In this document: positions 25,605-33,523 of the stretch, one piece after another
How the letters are laid out: each line of letters begins with the position of its first letter
How positions within the stretch are numbered: the stretch's first letter is position 1
Source: JAKZRT01 sp965247915
GTDB taxonomy: Bacteria > Pseudomonadota > Alphaproteobacteria > Rhodobacterales > Rhodobacteraceae
Direction: 5' to 3'
Length of the DNA stretch: 64,000 bases
NCBI GenBank assembly: GCA_965247915.1
Contig: OZ252048.1
Span: 3,782,001 to 3,846,000, forward strand
The notes under the pieces: generated by a model
The model's database searches: none
What the model was told of the DNA's origin: nothing
What the model saw: the letters and a program-made list of their open reading frames with translations, nothing else
Position numbers and translations under genes: made by a program

Positions 25605-26348
25605 ATGATGATCGCTCTCTACCGGCTTGGATTCTTGGCCGCCCTTCTGGCGCTGTGGAGCGTCGCTGCGGCGCGGATGGGCTCGATTGTCGTTCCAAGT
25701 CCGCTTGCCACGTTCGAGGCGGCGATCCGGTTGATCGGGGACGGGGTCCTTCTGAGTGCAGTAGGCGACAGCCTGCGGGTCTATCTAAGTGGCTTTGTGC
25801 TGGCGGTCGTCCTAGCGGTGCCGCTGGGTGTGGTGATGGGCGGATTTCGGGTTTTTGGCAAGACGCTAGAGGTCTATGTCTTTGCGCTGGCCGCCACGCC
25901 GCGGGTGGCGTTCATTCCTCTTATCATCGTTCTTCTTGGATTGGGGATAGAGGCCAAAGTCTTTATTGTCTTTCTCGGTGCGCTGATGCCGATCCTGATC
26001 AATACGTACGCCGGAGTTCTGGCCGCAGACACCGAACTGATAGAAATGGCGCGTTCTGTCGGGGCCAGTCGCGCGCGCATATTTGGCGCCATCGTGCTGC
26101 CCGGTGCAGTGCCTTATGTAATCACCGGTCTGCGCATCGGGGCGACGATCGGGCTTATCAACACAGTAGTCGCAGAGCTTTACACTGCCGTGCGCGGCCT
26201 TGGCGGGCTGCTGGCAATCTATGGGAATACCTTCCGAATGGCAGAGTATTTCGTGGTGGTTCTGGCGCTGGCGCTGATCGGCGTTATCGTAACTGAAAGC
26301 TTGCGTTATGCTGAAGTGCGCGTGTCGCGCTGGCGCGAAGTGGATTAG
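25605..26348 (+). CDS. ABC transporter permease, nitrate/sulfonate/taurine type
   Basis: A 247-residue inner-membrane protein with about six hydrophobic segments. The cytoplasmic EAA-type loop reads IEMARSVGASRARIFGAIVLPGAVPYVITGLRIG. Its pattern matches the SsuC/TauC/NrtB importer permeases. It is followed by a binding protein and an ATPase, making a complete importer. No residue pattern reveals the ligand. Confidence 0.85.
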   Translation: MMIALYRLGFLAALLALWSVAAARMGSIVVPSPLATFEAAIRLIGDGVLLSAVGDSLRVYLSGFVLAVVLAVPLGVVMGGFRVFGKTLEVYVFALAATPRVAFIPLIIVLLGLGIEAKVFIVFLGALMPILINTYAGVLAADTELIEMARSVGASRARIFGAIVLPGAVPYVITGLRIGATIGLINTVVAELYTAVRGLGGLLAIYGNTFRMAEYFVVVLALALIGVIVTESLRYAEVRVSRWREVD

Positions 26349-26399
26349 GCCGGAGCCCGGTAGTTTCTGGTTCCTGGCCCAAATGAGGGGAAAACTGAG

Positions 26400-27422
26400 A
26401 TGAGACTTTCTATATCAAAATTGATAGCGGCTGCAATGGCCATGACGCTGGGGTTGGCGGCACCTGTGCAAGCCGAGCCGTTGCGTCTGATCGTGACACA
26501 TTTAGCACCGCCACTGGTGCCAAACTCGGTCATGGATCTAGCGCTGGAGCTCGGATATTTCGAACGTGAGGGCGTCGAGGTCGAGTTGATCCGTGTGCAG
26601 CAAACGCCTTTGGCGCTGGCGGCGATTTTGGCAGGTGAAGGCGACATGGCAAATGTCGGCGTGAATGCGGTGCTGGGATTGCGCATACAGGGTGACCGGA
26701 CTCTGAAGGCCGTGACATCGCCCAACAAGTCCCTGCCATTTTTGATCGCGGCAAAAGCTGCGATTGCCAGCCCGGCAGATCTGCTGGGGCGTAGCTTTGG
26801 CGTCGGGCGGATCGGCAGTCTGGACCACGCGCTCAGCACCCGCGTTCTGGAAGCGCAGGATGTGCTTATCGATGATCTCGATGTTGTGACCCTTGGCCAA
26901 CCTTCGGTTCGGGCCCAGGCGCTGGTTGCTGGCCAGATCGATGCGACGACGATGTCGATCGGAACCTGGCTATCGATCCCGGACAAGTCGGGCATCTCGG
27001 TTCTGATCGCTCCGGACGACTATTATGCAGCCGCGCCGGTTGTAAACAAAGTAAACGTGGTGACGGACGAATTCTTGCGGACACGCCGCGCTGACGTCGT
27101 TGCTGTGGTGCGTGCTTTGACGAAAATCTCGCGTGATTTTGCTCGCGACCCGTCCACTTGGGCCGCCGTTATGGTGCAGCACGCGCCGCAGATGACCCTA
27201 GAGACCTTGCAACAACTGGCGCAAAGCTTTGCAGGGGGTTGGAGCGTCAATGGCGGGATGGGCCGGACCGAGCTGCAATTCACCCAGGATTGGGTGTTTC
27301 AGACGGAAGATTTCAAGGATGCGGACCCGATCGCGCTTGACGATTGGGTGGACTTCACTGTGGCGGACGAAGTTTTGGATGAAATCGGAACCCAGGAAGA
27401 TGCGGATTTGCCTTCGCGATGA
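26400..27422 (+). CDS. ABC transporter substrate-binding protein, NitT/TauT type
   Basis: A 340-residue periplasmic protein with a signal peptide (SKLIAAAMAMTLGLAAPVQA-EP, cleavage about residue 25). It has the NMT1/SsuA-like fold pattern: LGYFEREGVEVELIRVQQTPLALAAILAGEGDMANVGVNAVLG and then LLGRSFGVGRIGS. It follows the permease by 51 bp with GAGGGGAAAACTGAG before the ATG. Family members bind taurine, alkanesulfonates, nitrate or pyrimidine precursors, but this binding pocket cannot be assigned. Confidence 0.85.
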   Translation: MRLSISKLIAAAMAMTLGLAAPVQAEPLRLIVTHLAPPLVPNSVMDLALELGYFEREGVEVELIRVQQTPLALAAILAGEGDMANVGVNAVLGLRIQGDRTLKAVTSPNKSLPFLIAAKAAIASPADLLGRSFGVGRIGSLDHALSTRVLEAQDVLIDDLDVVTLGQPSVRAQALVAGQIDATTMSIGTWLSIPDKSGISVLIAPDDYYAAAPVVNKVNVVTDEFLRTRRADVVAVVRALTKISRDFARDPSTWAAVMVQHAPQMTLETLQQLAQSFAGGWSVNGGMGRTELQFTQDWVFQTEDFKDADPIALDDWVDFTVADEVLDEIGTQEDADLPSR

Positions 27423-28281
27423 TATCAGCCGATCCCGCGCACTGGACGCCGCAACGCCGGCGATCGCCTTAGACAATGTGGGCAAATCCTTTGGCGGAGC
27501 CGCGGCCAGAGGGGGCGCGGTTGCTGCATTGCGGGGCGTTTCGATGGCCGTGGCGGACGGGACGTTCCTGGCCTTGCTTGGGCCATCGGGCTGCGGCAAG
27601 ACAACGATGCTGCGACTTGTCGACGGGCTGATCCAACCCGACGATGGGACGGTGCGCGTTTTCGGCGCGCCGCCGCAGCCCGGGCCCGGCATCGGATTGG
27701 TTTTTCAATCCTTTCGCCTCATCCCCTGGGCGACAGTCACGCAGAACATCCGATTTGCGCTGCACAGCACCGGGCTCGGCAAGGCCGACTGCGCCGAACG
27801 GGTCCGGCAATACATTGAGATGGTCGGACTGAACCGATTTGCAGATGCCTATCCCGCCGCACTGTCAGGTGGCATGAAACAGCGCGTTGCGTTGGCCCGT
27901 GCGCTTGCACCCGAACCGGCGGTGTTGTTGATGGACGAACCATTCGCCAGCATCGACGCGCAAACCCGCGAACTGATGCAAGTCGAATTGATGCGGATCT
28001 GGACGCTGCGCCATCCAGCTGTAATGTTCGTTACCCACAGCGTTGACGAGGCGATTGTGCTGGCCGACAATGTTGCCCTGATGGGCCCAAGCCCCGGCAG
28101 TGTGATCGAGACGGTGTCGGTCGATCTGGAAAGGCCGCGCTGGACCTACGACGCCCGCGCCGAGCCGCGCTATGTCGAGCTTCGCAAGTACCTGTCGAAC
28201 CGGATGCGACAGCTTGTATTCGCCGACCCTGCTTCGGAATTCCACGGCCGTGATCTTGGGCTGCCCGATGCCCCAGAATAG
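27400..28281 (+). CDS. ABC transporter ATP-binding protein, nitrate/taurine type
   Basis: From the ATG 27400 it has 293 residues and overlaps the binding-protein gene by 23 bp. A longer open frame from 27229 lies wholly within that gene and is rejected. Motifs in order are Walker A LLGPSGCGKTTMLRL, Q-loop GLVFQSFRLIPWATV, signature LSGGMKQRVALARAL, Walker B VLLMDEPFASID and switch His in VTHSVDEAI. It supplies energy to the permease encoded upstream. Confidence 0.88.
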   Translation: MRICLRDDISRSRALDAATPAIALDNVGKSFGGAAARGGAVAALRGVSMAVADGTFLALLGPSGCGKTTMLRLVDGLIQPDDGTVRVFGAPPQPGPGIGLVFQSFRLIPWATVTQNIRFALHSTGLGKADCAERVRQYIEMVGLNRFADAYPAALSGGMKQRVALARALAPEPAVLLMDEPFASIDAQTRELMQVELMRIWTLRHPAVMFVTHSVDEAIVLADNVALMGPSPGSVIETVSVDLERPRWTYDARAEPRYVELRKYLSNRMRQLVFADPASEFHGRDLGLPDAPE

Positions 28282-28342
28282 GTTCCTGCAATCAGCTCGG
28301 GTGAATGATATGACCGGCAACAGTAAAGAAAGGATACCAGTA

Positions 28343-29257
28343 ATGGCATTAACCCCCCGCATCAGGTCGGCAATCGCCGCTGCAATCCCGCTGTCGATGG
28401 CCACGGCGGCTCAGGCATGCGGCGCGATGAAAATCCTTGGCCTGTTCGCCGTATTGGCAGTGTTGGCCGCACCCGTGCTTGGAGAAAGTCATGTGACGGG
28501 CGATGCCGCCGCCGGCGAGGCGGTCTTTTCCAAGAAATGCGTCACCTGCCATGTCGTGGTGAACGATGCGGGCGAGACCCTGGTCGGACGAAAGGCCAAA
28601 GTCGGCCCCAACCTTTACGGTGTGGCCATGCGCACGCTGGGCACTTATCCCGGCTATCGCTATGGCAAATCCATGGTCAAGGCGGGTGAGGCGGGTGTTG
28701 TCTGGAATGAAGAGAACTTCGTCGGCTACGCGCTGGATCCGACCGGCTGGTTGCGTGCCACGCTTGGTGATCCCAAGGCCCGCGGCAAGATGACTTTCAA
28801 GGTGCGCAAGGAAGAGGACGCGCTAAACATGTTTGCGTTTCTGGCCTCGATCGGCCCAGAGGTCGCAATGGACGACGGTGACGAACTGGAAGAGGAATTG
28901 GAAGTGGCTTCGGTCGAAATTCCGGTCTCCTACGCATCTGCCCAGGCCGATCGCGGAAAGCGCAAATACATAAACGACTGTGAGGAGTGCCACGCAAAAG
29001 ATCTTAAAGGGGGGGGGACGAACGGTGGGGCGCCACTGCGCGGCGTGAATTTCGGGAAGAAGTACTTTGACGGGGCGCCAGCCTCTTGGTTGTTTGAGTA
29101 CTTGAGCAACGAGATGCCGCCAAATTCGCCAGGGCGTTATTCTGCGCATACCTACGCCGACCTGATGGCCTACGTCCTCAAGCGGAACGGCTTCAAGGCC
29201 GGCGCGCCTTTGCCCTCGGACCTTGATGAGCTCGACAATCTGATCATGCAGAAGTGA
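28343..29257 (+). CDS. Diheme cytochrome c, periplasmic
   Basis: Two c-type heme sites are visible. The first is CVTCH in a cytochrome c2-like domain (NLYGVAMRTLGTYPGYRYG, with a Met ligand in GKMTFKV). The second is CEECH in a shorter domain (GAPLRGVNFGKKYFDG, Met in NEMPPNSPG). An acidic linker joins them. The ATG 28343 follows AAGGATACCAGTA and gives 304 residues. It leads into two signal-like segments; the later ATG at 28427 (MKILGLFAVLAVLAAPVLG) would give a standard signal peptide and may be the true start. A partner role for the PQQ dehydrogenase nearby is likely but inferred. Confidence 0.8.
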   Translation: MALTPRIRSAIAAAIPLSMATAAQACGAMKILGLFAVLAVLAAPVLGESHVTGDAAAGEAVFSKKCVTCHVVVNDAGETLVGRKAKVGPNLYGVAMRTLGTYPGYRYGKSMVKAGEAGVVWNEENFVGYALDPTGWLRATLGDPKARGKMTFKVRKEEDALNMFAFLASIGPEVAMDDGDELEEELEVASVEIPVSYASAQADRGKRKYINDCEECHAKDLKGGGTNGGAPLRGVNFGKKYFDGAPASWLFEYLSNEMPPNSPGRYSAHTYADLMAYVLKRNGFKAGAPLPSDLDELDNLIMQK

Positions 29258-29306
29258 TGGGGGTCCGGCGCGGGGACGGCGGCAGGCGTTTGGCTGGACC
29301 CTGACT

Positions 29307-29915
29307 ATGTGGCTGTCAGAGATCACCCTCCAGTTGATCGCATTCCGTGTCCTGGCACTTCTGATCATTGCTGGCGTTCATGGTGGCATCGTTGCGGGGG
29401 CGGCGGTCTTTTTGGGCGACGAGGGACCGAAATACGACGGCCGCCTGACCATTGTGCCGGCCCGCCATATCGATTTGGTGGGCGCGGTCAGCCTGATCTT
29501 TTTTGGGCTCGGCTGGGCAAAGCCGATGGCTGTCGACGCGCAACAGTTCCGCATCGGTCGGGCTGGCATTGTTGTCGTCATCCTGGCCGGCTTTGTCGGC
29601 CTGCTTGTCACGGCCGCGCTTCTCGACGCGCTGATCTTGCCAGCACTGACGACGTTGCCGCTTACGGCCGGGCTAACGACGGCGGCGTTCCTGCGGGCCG
29701 CCAGCAGCCTGTCGATCTGGTTCGCGCTGCTCGGCCTCATCCCGATCCCGCCGCTCACTGGCGGGCTGCTTTTAAATGCGATCGGCATCCGCGTCTCACG
29801 GCAGGCACAGTGGATCCTTACTGCCGTGCTGCTGGTGGCGGTGGCGACGGGCGTGGTCCGCCAGATTCTCGGCCCGGCTTACGCCGTGCTGGCGTTGGTA
29901 ATCCTCGGCGAATGA
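29307..29915 (+). CDS. Site-2-protease-like membrane protein lacking the HExxH motif
   Basis: A 202-residue protein with about five membrane segments. The layout follows the M50 family: YDGRLTIVPARHIDLVGAVSLIFFGLGWAKPM matches the GRLTLNPLxHIDPxG...GWAKP stretch, and LLGLIPIPPLTGGLLL matches NLLPIPPLDGG. The catalytic HExxH is replaced by HGGIV in LIIAGVHGGIVAGAAVFLGD, and the NPDG-type Asp is Thr. It should therefore not be an active zinc protease. Its role may be structural or regulatory. It is 49 bp downstream of the cytochrome gene. Confidence 0.7.
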   Translation: MWLSEITLQLIAFRVLALLIIAGVHGGIVAGAAVFLGDEGPKYDGRLTIVPARHIDLVGAVSLIFFGLGWAKPMAVDAQQFRIGRAGIVVVILAGFVGLLVTAALLDALILPALTTLPLTAGLTTAAFLRAASSLSIWFALLGLIPIPPLTGGLLLNAIGIRVSRQAQWILTAVLLVAVATGVVRQILGPAYAVLALVILGE

Positions 29916-29922
29916 CAAGAAA

Positions 29923-30741
29923 TCAGAGGGCGGGGATGGAATCGACGTGCCCAATCGGCGCCGCCCCATAGCGCTTAAGGATGGCCGCCAGGGTGCCGTC
30001 CGATTGAAGCCGGCCGATGGCCCGGACGATCTTGCGTTTAAGCGTGAGGTCGCCCTTCCAAAGGCCGAAGACCAGATTATAGCGGGCCAGTTCATCGGGC
30101 AGCGAGGCGACCCACCAGCCGTTGTCCGCCGCCAGCCCGCCGGCCATCAGTGCCTCGGTGACACCGCCGTCCAGCTCACCGCCGGCGATGCCTTCGACGA
30201 GCTGCTGGCTGTTGCGCAAGACGCGGACGGTGACGTCGTGGCGGCGCAGGTAACTTGACAGGCCGATGCGGTCGAGACCAGAGATGTTGGTCAGTGCCCC
30301 GAGGGTGAGACCGTCGATATCTTCCAGCGGCGCCGGTGCCACGATCGCCCAGCCGGTCTGGGCGTAGGGCGGACCGGTATCGAGGAACGACCGGGTGAGC
30401 GTCGAATCGACGACGCCCCCGGCAAGCACTTGGCACTTGCCGCGGTTGATGCCCCAATTGAGCGGATTGAAGTCGCGACCAAAGGCATCGTTGGGGCTGA
30501 GCAGTAGCTTGACTCCGAGGTAGTCGGCTACGGCCGCGAGGATCTCGACGTCGATCCCCGGTCGGTCGGGATCGCCGGTGACCAGCGGCGGGTAGGTCGT
30601 CGGAATGCAGGCACGGATGGCTTGGTTCGCTTCGACTTCGCTAAGCGAGGTATCGGGTGGCAGGAAAGTGACCAGCACCAACAGGGCGAGGGCGAAAACG
30701 ATGCCGCCGAGGTCGCGCGCCAGTCGCCGCAGAGTGAGCAT
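29923..30741 (-). CDS. Periplasmic solute-binding protein of a quinoprotein locus
   Basis: A 272-residue protein from the ATG 30741, with an N-terminal hydrophobic segment (GIVFALALLVLVTFLPPDTSL) and the type 2 periplasmic-binding fold. Segments are RACIPTTYPPLVTG, GIDVEILAAVADYLGVKL, and the C-terminal LKRKIVRAIGRLQSDGTLAAILKRYG. MxaJ/XoxJ-like proteins of this kind accompany PQQ dehydrogenases and may help assembly or electron-acceptor docking; others bind amino acids. It is the last gene of the minus-strand group and lies 10 bp after the permease. Confidence 0.72.
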   Translation of the reverse strand: MLTLRRLARDLGGIVFALALLVLVTFLPPDTSLSEVEANQAIRACIPTTYPPLVTGDPDRPGIDVEILAAVADYLGVKLLLSPNDAFGRDFNPLNWGINRGKCQVLAGGVVDSTLTRSFLDTGPPYAQTGWAIVAPAPLEDIDGLTLGALTNISGLDRIGLSSYLRRHDVTVRVLRNSQQLVEGIAGGELDGGVTEALMAGGLAADNGWWVASLPDELARYNLVFGLWKGDLTLKRKIVRAIGRLQSDGTLAAILKRYGAAPIGHVDSIPAL

Positions 30742-30751
30742 GGTGAAACCC

Positions 30752-31585
30752 TCAGGCCTTGCGGAATTCAAACAGCGCGATAGCGAACAGCACCACGCCA
30801 GCAATCGCCATGATCGCAATGCCGAGGCGCGGATCGAACTGGTTATAATCGATGAGCGCGCCGCGCAGCGCGTCGACGGCATAGGTCAATGGATTGTATT
30901 GGACGATGTTGACCAGCCACTCGGGATAGACGACGCGGGTCTGGGCCCCGGTCAGCGCCGGGTTGAGGGGAAAGATCGAGCTAGACGTGAAGTAGAGCGG
31001 CAGGATGACGGCGTTCGAGAAGATGCCGAAGCCCTGAAAACTGCGGATGTGGTTCGCGATAACCACGCCCAGCGAGGTTAGCGCGAAGGCCAGCAACGCC
31101 ATCAGCCCCAGCGCCTCTAGCACTTTGACAGGTGTCAGACTGACATCGGCAAAACGCGCCAGCAACAGCACCAGACAGCCGTGCATCACAGCGACCGTCG
31201 CCCCGCCGAGCACCTTGCCCAGCAGTATTGTGCCCCGCGACAGCGGCGACACCAGCACTTCGCGCAGAAAGCCGAATTCGCGGTCCCAGATCACAGAAAC
31301 TGCGGATTGCACCGACGTGAACAGGATGTTCAGGGCGATCACTGCGGGAAAGATAAACTGAAGATAGGTGAACGGCACAACAAAGGTGGTCTTGCCGTAT
31401 ATTTCGCCGCGGAAATAGGGATTCAGCCCGATGCCAAGGATCAGCACCCACAGGATTGGTCGGCTGACGCCACCAATCAGTTGGCCCCGGTCGCGGAACG
31501 AGCGTTTCACCTCGCGCAGCCACAACCCGTAAAGCCCGCCGAGTTGTACCATCAGAAACGAACGCTCCGTCCCCGGTCCGGTCAT
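30752..31585 (-). CDS. ABC-2 type permease, PQQ alcohol-dehydrogenase-associated (PedC-like)
   Basis: A 277-residue integral membrane protein with about six hydrophobic spans, including YGLWLREVKRSFRDRGQLIGG at the cytoplasmic start and the ABC-2 signature DREFGFLREVLVSPLSRGTILLGK. Homologues adjoin quinoprotein alcohol dehydrogenase genes (the PedC type). The transported compound is not known. The ATG overlaps the ATPase stop by four bases. Confidence 0.8.
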   Translation of the reverse strand: MTGPGTERSFLMVQLGGLYGLWLREVKRSFRDRGQLIGGVSRPILWVLILGIGLNPYFRGEIYGKTTFVVPFTYLQFIFPAVIALNILFTSVQSAVSVIWDREFGFLREVLVSPLSRGTILLGKVLGGATVAVMHGCLVLLLARFADVSLTPVKVLEALGLMALLAFALTSLGVVIANHIRSFQGFGIFSNAVILPLYFTSSSIFPLNPALTGAQTRVVYPEWLVNIVQYNPLTYAVDALRGALIDYNQFDPRLGIAIMAIAGVVLFAIALFEFRKA

Positions 31586-32577
31586 CGGGTATGCTCCCCG
31601 CCGATTTTGCCGAAAGCCTTGGTTTGCTCGCGCGCACCCGCCGCCTTGTCACGGATGTCGCGGCCCGTCAGGTTCAGAAACACCGATTCCAGGCTTGGCA
31701 CTTCGATCGACAAGGCCCGGATACGGGCGCCGTTTTCGGCCAGAAAGCTTTCCGAAAAAGCGTCATCCGAGGTCAGAATAATTTCAGTTTTGTCGTCTCT
31801 GCTCAGCCGCGTGCCATAGCGTGTGACGATCTCGGCGTGGTCGGCTTCGGTCTTGGGCACTATGCGCAAAAGCTGTTGGCCAAATTGTCGTTTTAGCGCA
31901 TCCGGCGCGCCATCGGCCAGAACCTTGCCATGGTCAATGACGCAGACCTGATCACAGTTTTCGACCTCTTCGATATAATGCGTCGTCACCAGCACAGTGA
32001 TCGCCCGTTCGGCCTGAAGGCGGCGGATATAGTGCCAAATACGGTCGCGGGTCTGGGCGTCGAGCCCAACTGTCGGCTCGTCCAACAGCAGAATTTCGGA
32101 TTCGTGGATCAGCGCGCGGGCGATCTCGAGCCGCCGTTTCATGCCCGAAGACAGGGTGCGGGCGGTCTTGTCGGCCCAATCGGTCAGTTCGACCAACGCC
32201 AACATTTCCTCGATCCGCTGCCGGCGCAACTTGCGCGGCACACCGAATACCAGCCCGTGCAGATCGAGGTTCTCGCGCACCGATAGCCGGTCATCGAGGC
32301 TGGGTTCCTGAAACACGACGCCCAGGCGCTGCCGTGCCTGCAGCGGTCGGCGCATGACATCGACACCCGCCACAAAGGCACTGCCTTCTTCCGGCCGCAG
32401 CAAGGTGCAAAGGATGTGCATCAGCGTGGTCTTGCCCGCGCCGTTGGGCCCCAGCAGCGCGAACAGCTCCTGGTCGCGGACCTCGAGGCTGACCCCGTCC
32501 AGCGCCAGCGTGCGTCCGTAGCGCTTGGATATGGCGTCGAGGCGGATGGCGGGCCCGGAATTCGGCATGCTTGGCAT
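31582..32577 (-). CDS. ABC transporter ATPase, PQQ alcohol-dehydrogenase-associated
   Basis: From the ATG 32577, overlapping the binding-protein stop (TGATG), it has 331 residues. Motifs are Walker A LLGPNGAGKTTLMHIL, Q-loop VVFQEPSLDDRLSV, signature LSSGMKRRLEIARAL, Walker B ILLLDEPTVGLD and switch His VTTHYIEE. The C-terminal extension (LESVFLNLTGRDIRDKAAG) is typical of ABC-2 exporter ATPases. The in-frame upstream extension to 32793 lies within the neighbouring gene and is rejected. Confidence 0.85.
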   Translation of the reverse strand: MPSMPNSGPAIRLDAISKRYGRTLALDGVSLEVRDQELFALLGPNGAGKTTLMHILCTLLRPEEGSAFVAGVDVMRRPLQARQRLGVVFQEPSLDDRLSVRENLDLHGLVFGVPRKLRRQRIEEMLALVELTDWADKTARTLSSGMKRRLEIARALIHESEILLLDEPTVGLDAQTRDRIWHYIRRLQAERAITVLVTTHYIEEVENCDQVCVIDHGKVLADGAPDALKRQFGQQLLRIVPKTEADHAEIVTRYGTRLSRDDKTEIILTSDDAFSESFLAENGARIRALSIEVPSLESVFLNLTGRDIRDKAAGAREQTKAFGKIGGEHTR

Positions 32578-33443
32578 CAGGGGGTGGCCATCGCCGGGAA
32601 CCCGTACTTCTCGAGGATGCCGGCGATCGTCCCGTCTTCGCTCAGCGCGACGATCGCCTGGTCGATGGCCGTGCGCAAGAAGGTCTCGTCGGCGAGTAAC
32701 AGCGCGCCCACACCCAGTGTGGTCGGCGGCAAGGGGTTCGGATTGATCACGTGAAGGTCGGCAAAGGCTGGCTCGTCGCGCTGCTTGGCCCAAAAAGTCG
32801 GGGCCCAGACCAAAGCGACGTCGACCGTGCCGTTGAGAATCGACTCTAGGCTGAGATCGTTGGTGCCCATCGGGTATGTCGGCCAGCGGTCTTCCGCAGA
32901 CAGCGCAGTAAGGTAGGAGACCAGCCGGAGGTGTGCCGACGTTCCCATCGTTGCAGCGATCGCACGCGCGGGCGCAAGGTCGGCGAGCGCGTGGATGTCG
33001 GGGTCGGTGGCGACAAAGACATATTGGGACTCGTAGTACGGTCGGGTCAGAGTGATCCAGTTGGCATAACCCCCTGGGATCAGCTTGAAGCCCATGTGCA
33101 CGTCACAATGAAACAGCATGATCTTATAGACTTTGGTGATGTCGTCGCTGACGAAATCGCTTTCGACCACGTATCGCTGCGGCTCAAGCAACAGCGCCCC
33201 GGCAACAGCGTCGGCGATGTCGGCGCCCAATTCCCAGTCGGGGTCGCGCCGATCCACGCAGTAGCGAAGTTGCGACTCATCCAGCCGCCGGCCGATATTC
33301 CACTGGCCATTGGCAAAGGGCACCTCGTAGAATTCCGGCTGCTGAGCCGAAACCGAGTCCGGCAACAACACCGCCATCAGAATTGCCAACGCCATCGCCA
33401 GAAACGCGTCAGCCAGACGCGGAAAAGCATGTGCAATGCGCAA
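32577..33443 (-). CDS. Quinoprotein-associated periplasmic substrate-binding protein
   Basis: A 288-residue protein with a signal peptide ending near LLPDSVSAQQ. Its MoxJ/XoxJ-like layout includes LRYCVDRRDPDWELGADIADAVAGAL and MGFKLIPGGYANWITLTRPYY, and it ends TIAGILEKYGFPAMATP. It differs clearly from the binding protein at 29923. The pair brackets the ABC-2 genes, so each may serve a different step. It follows the dehydrogenase gene by 80 bp. Confidence 0.75.
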   Translation of the reverse strand: MRIAHAFPRLADAFLAMALAILMAVLLPDSVSAQQPEFYEVPFANGQWNIGRRLDESQLRYCVDRRDPDWELGADIADAVAGALLLEPQRYVVESDFVSDDITKVYKIMLFHCDVHMGFKLIPGGYANWITLTRPYYESQYVFVATDPDIHALADLAPARAIAATMGTSAHLRLVSYLTALSAEDRWPTYPMGTNDLSLESILNGTVDVALVWAPTFWAKQRDEPAFADLHVINPNPLPPTTLGVGALLLADETFLRTAIDQAIVALSEDGTIAGILEKYGFPAMATP

Positions 33444-33523
33444 GATCGTACCTCACAAAAGCACCGGGCGGACTGGAAGCCTCCGAATCCGCCCGGGCCG
33501 GGTTTCAAGATGCGCTCAGCCGG

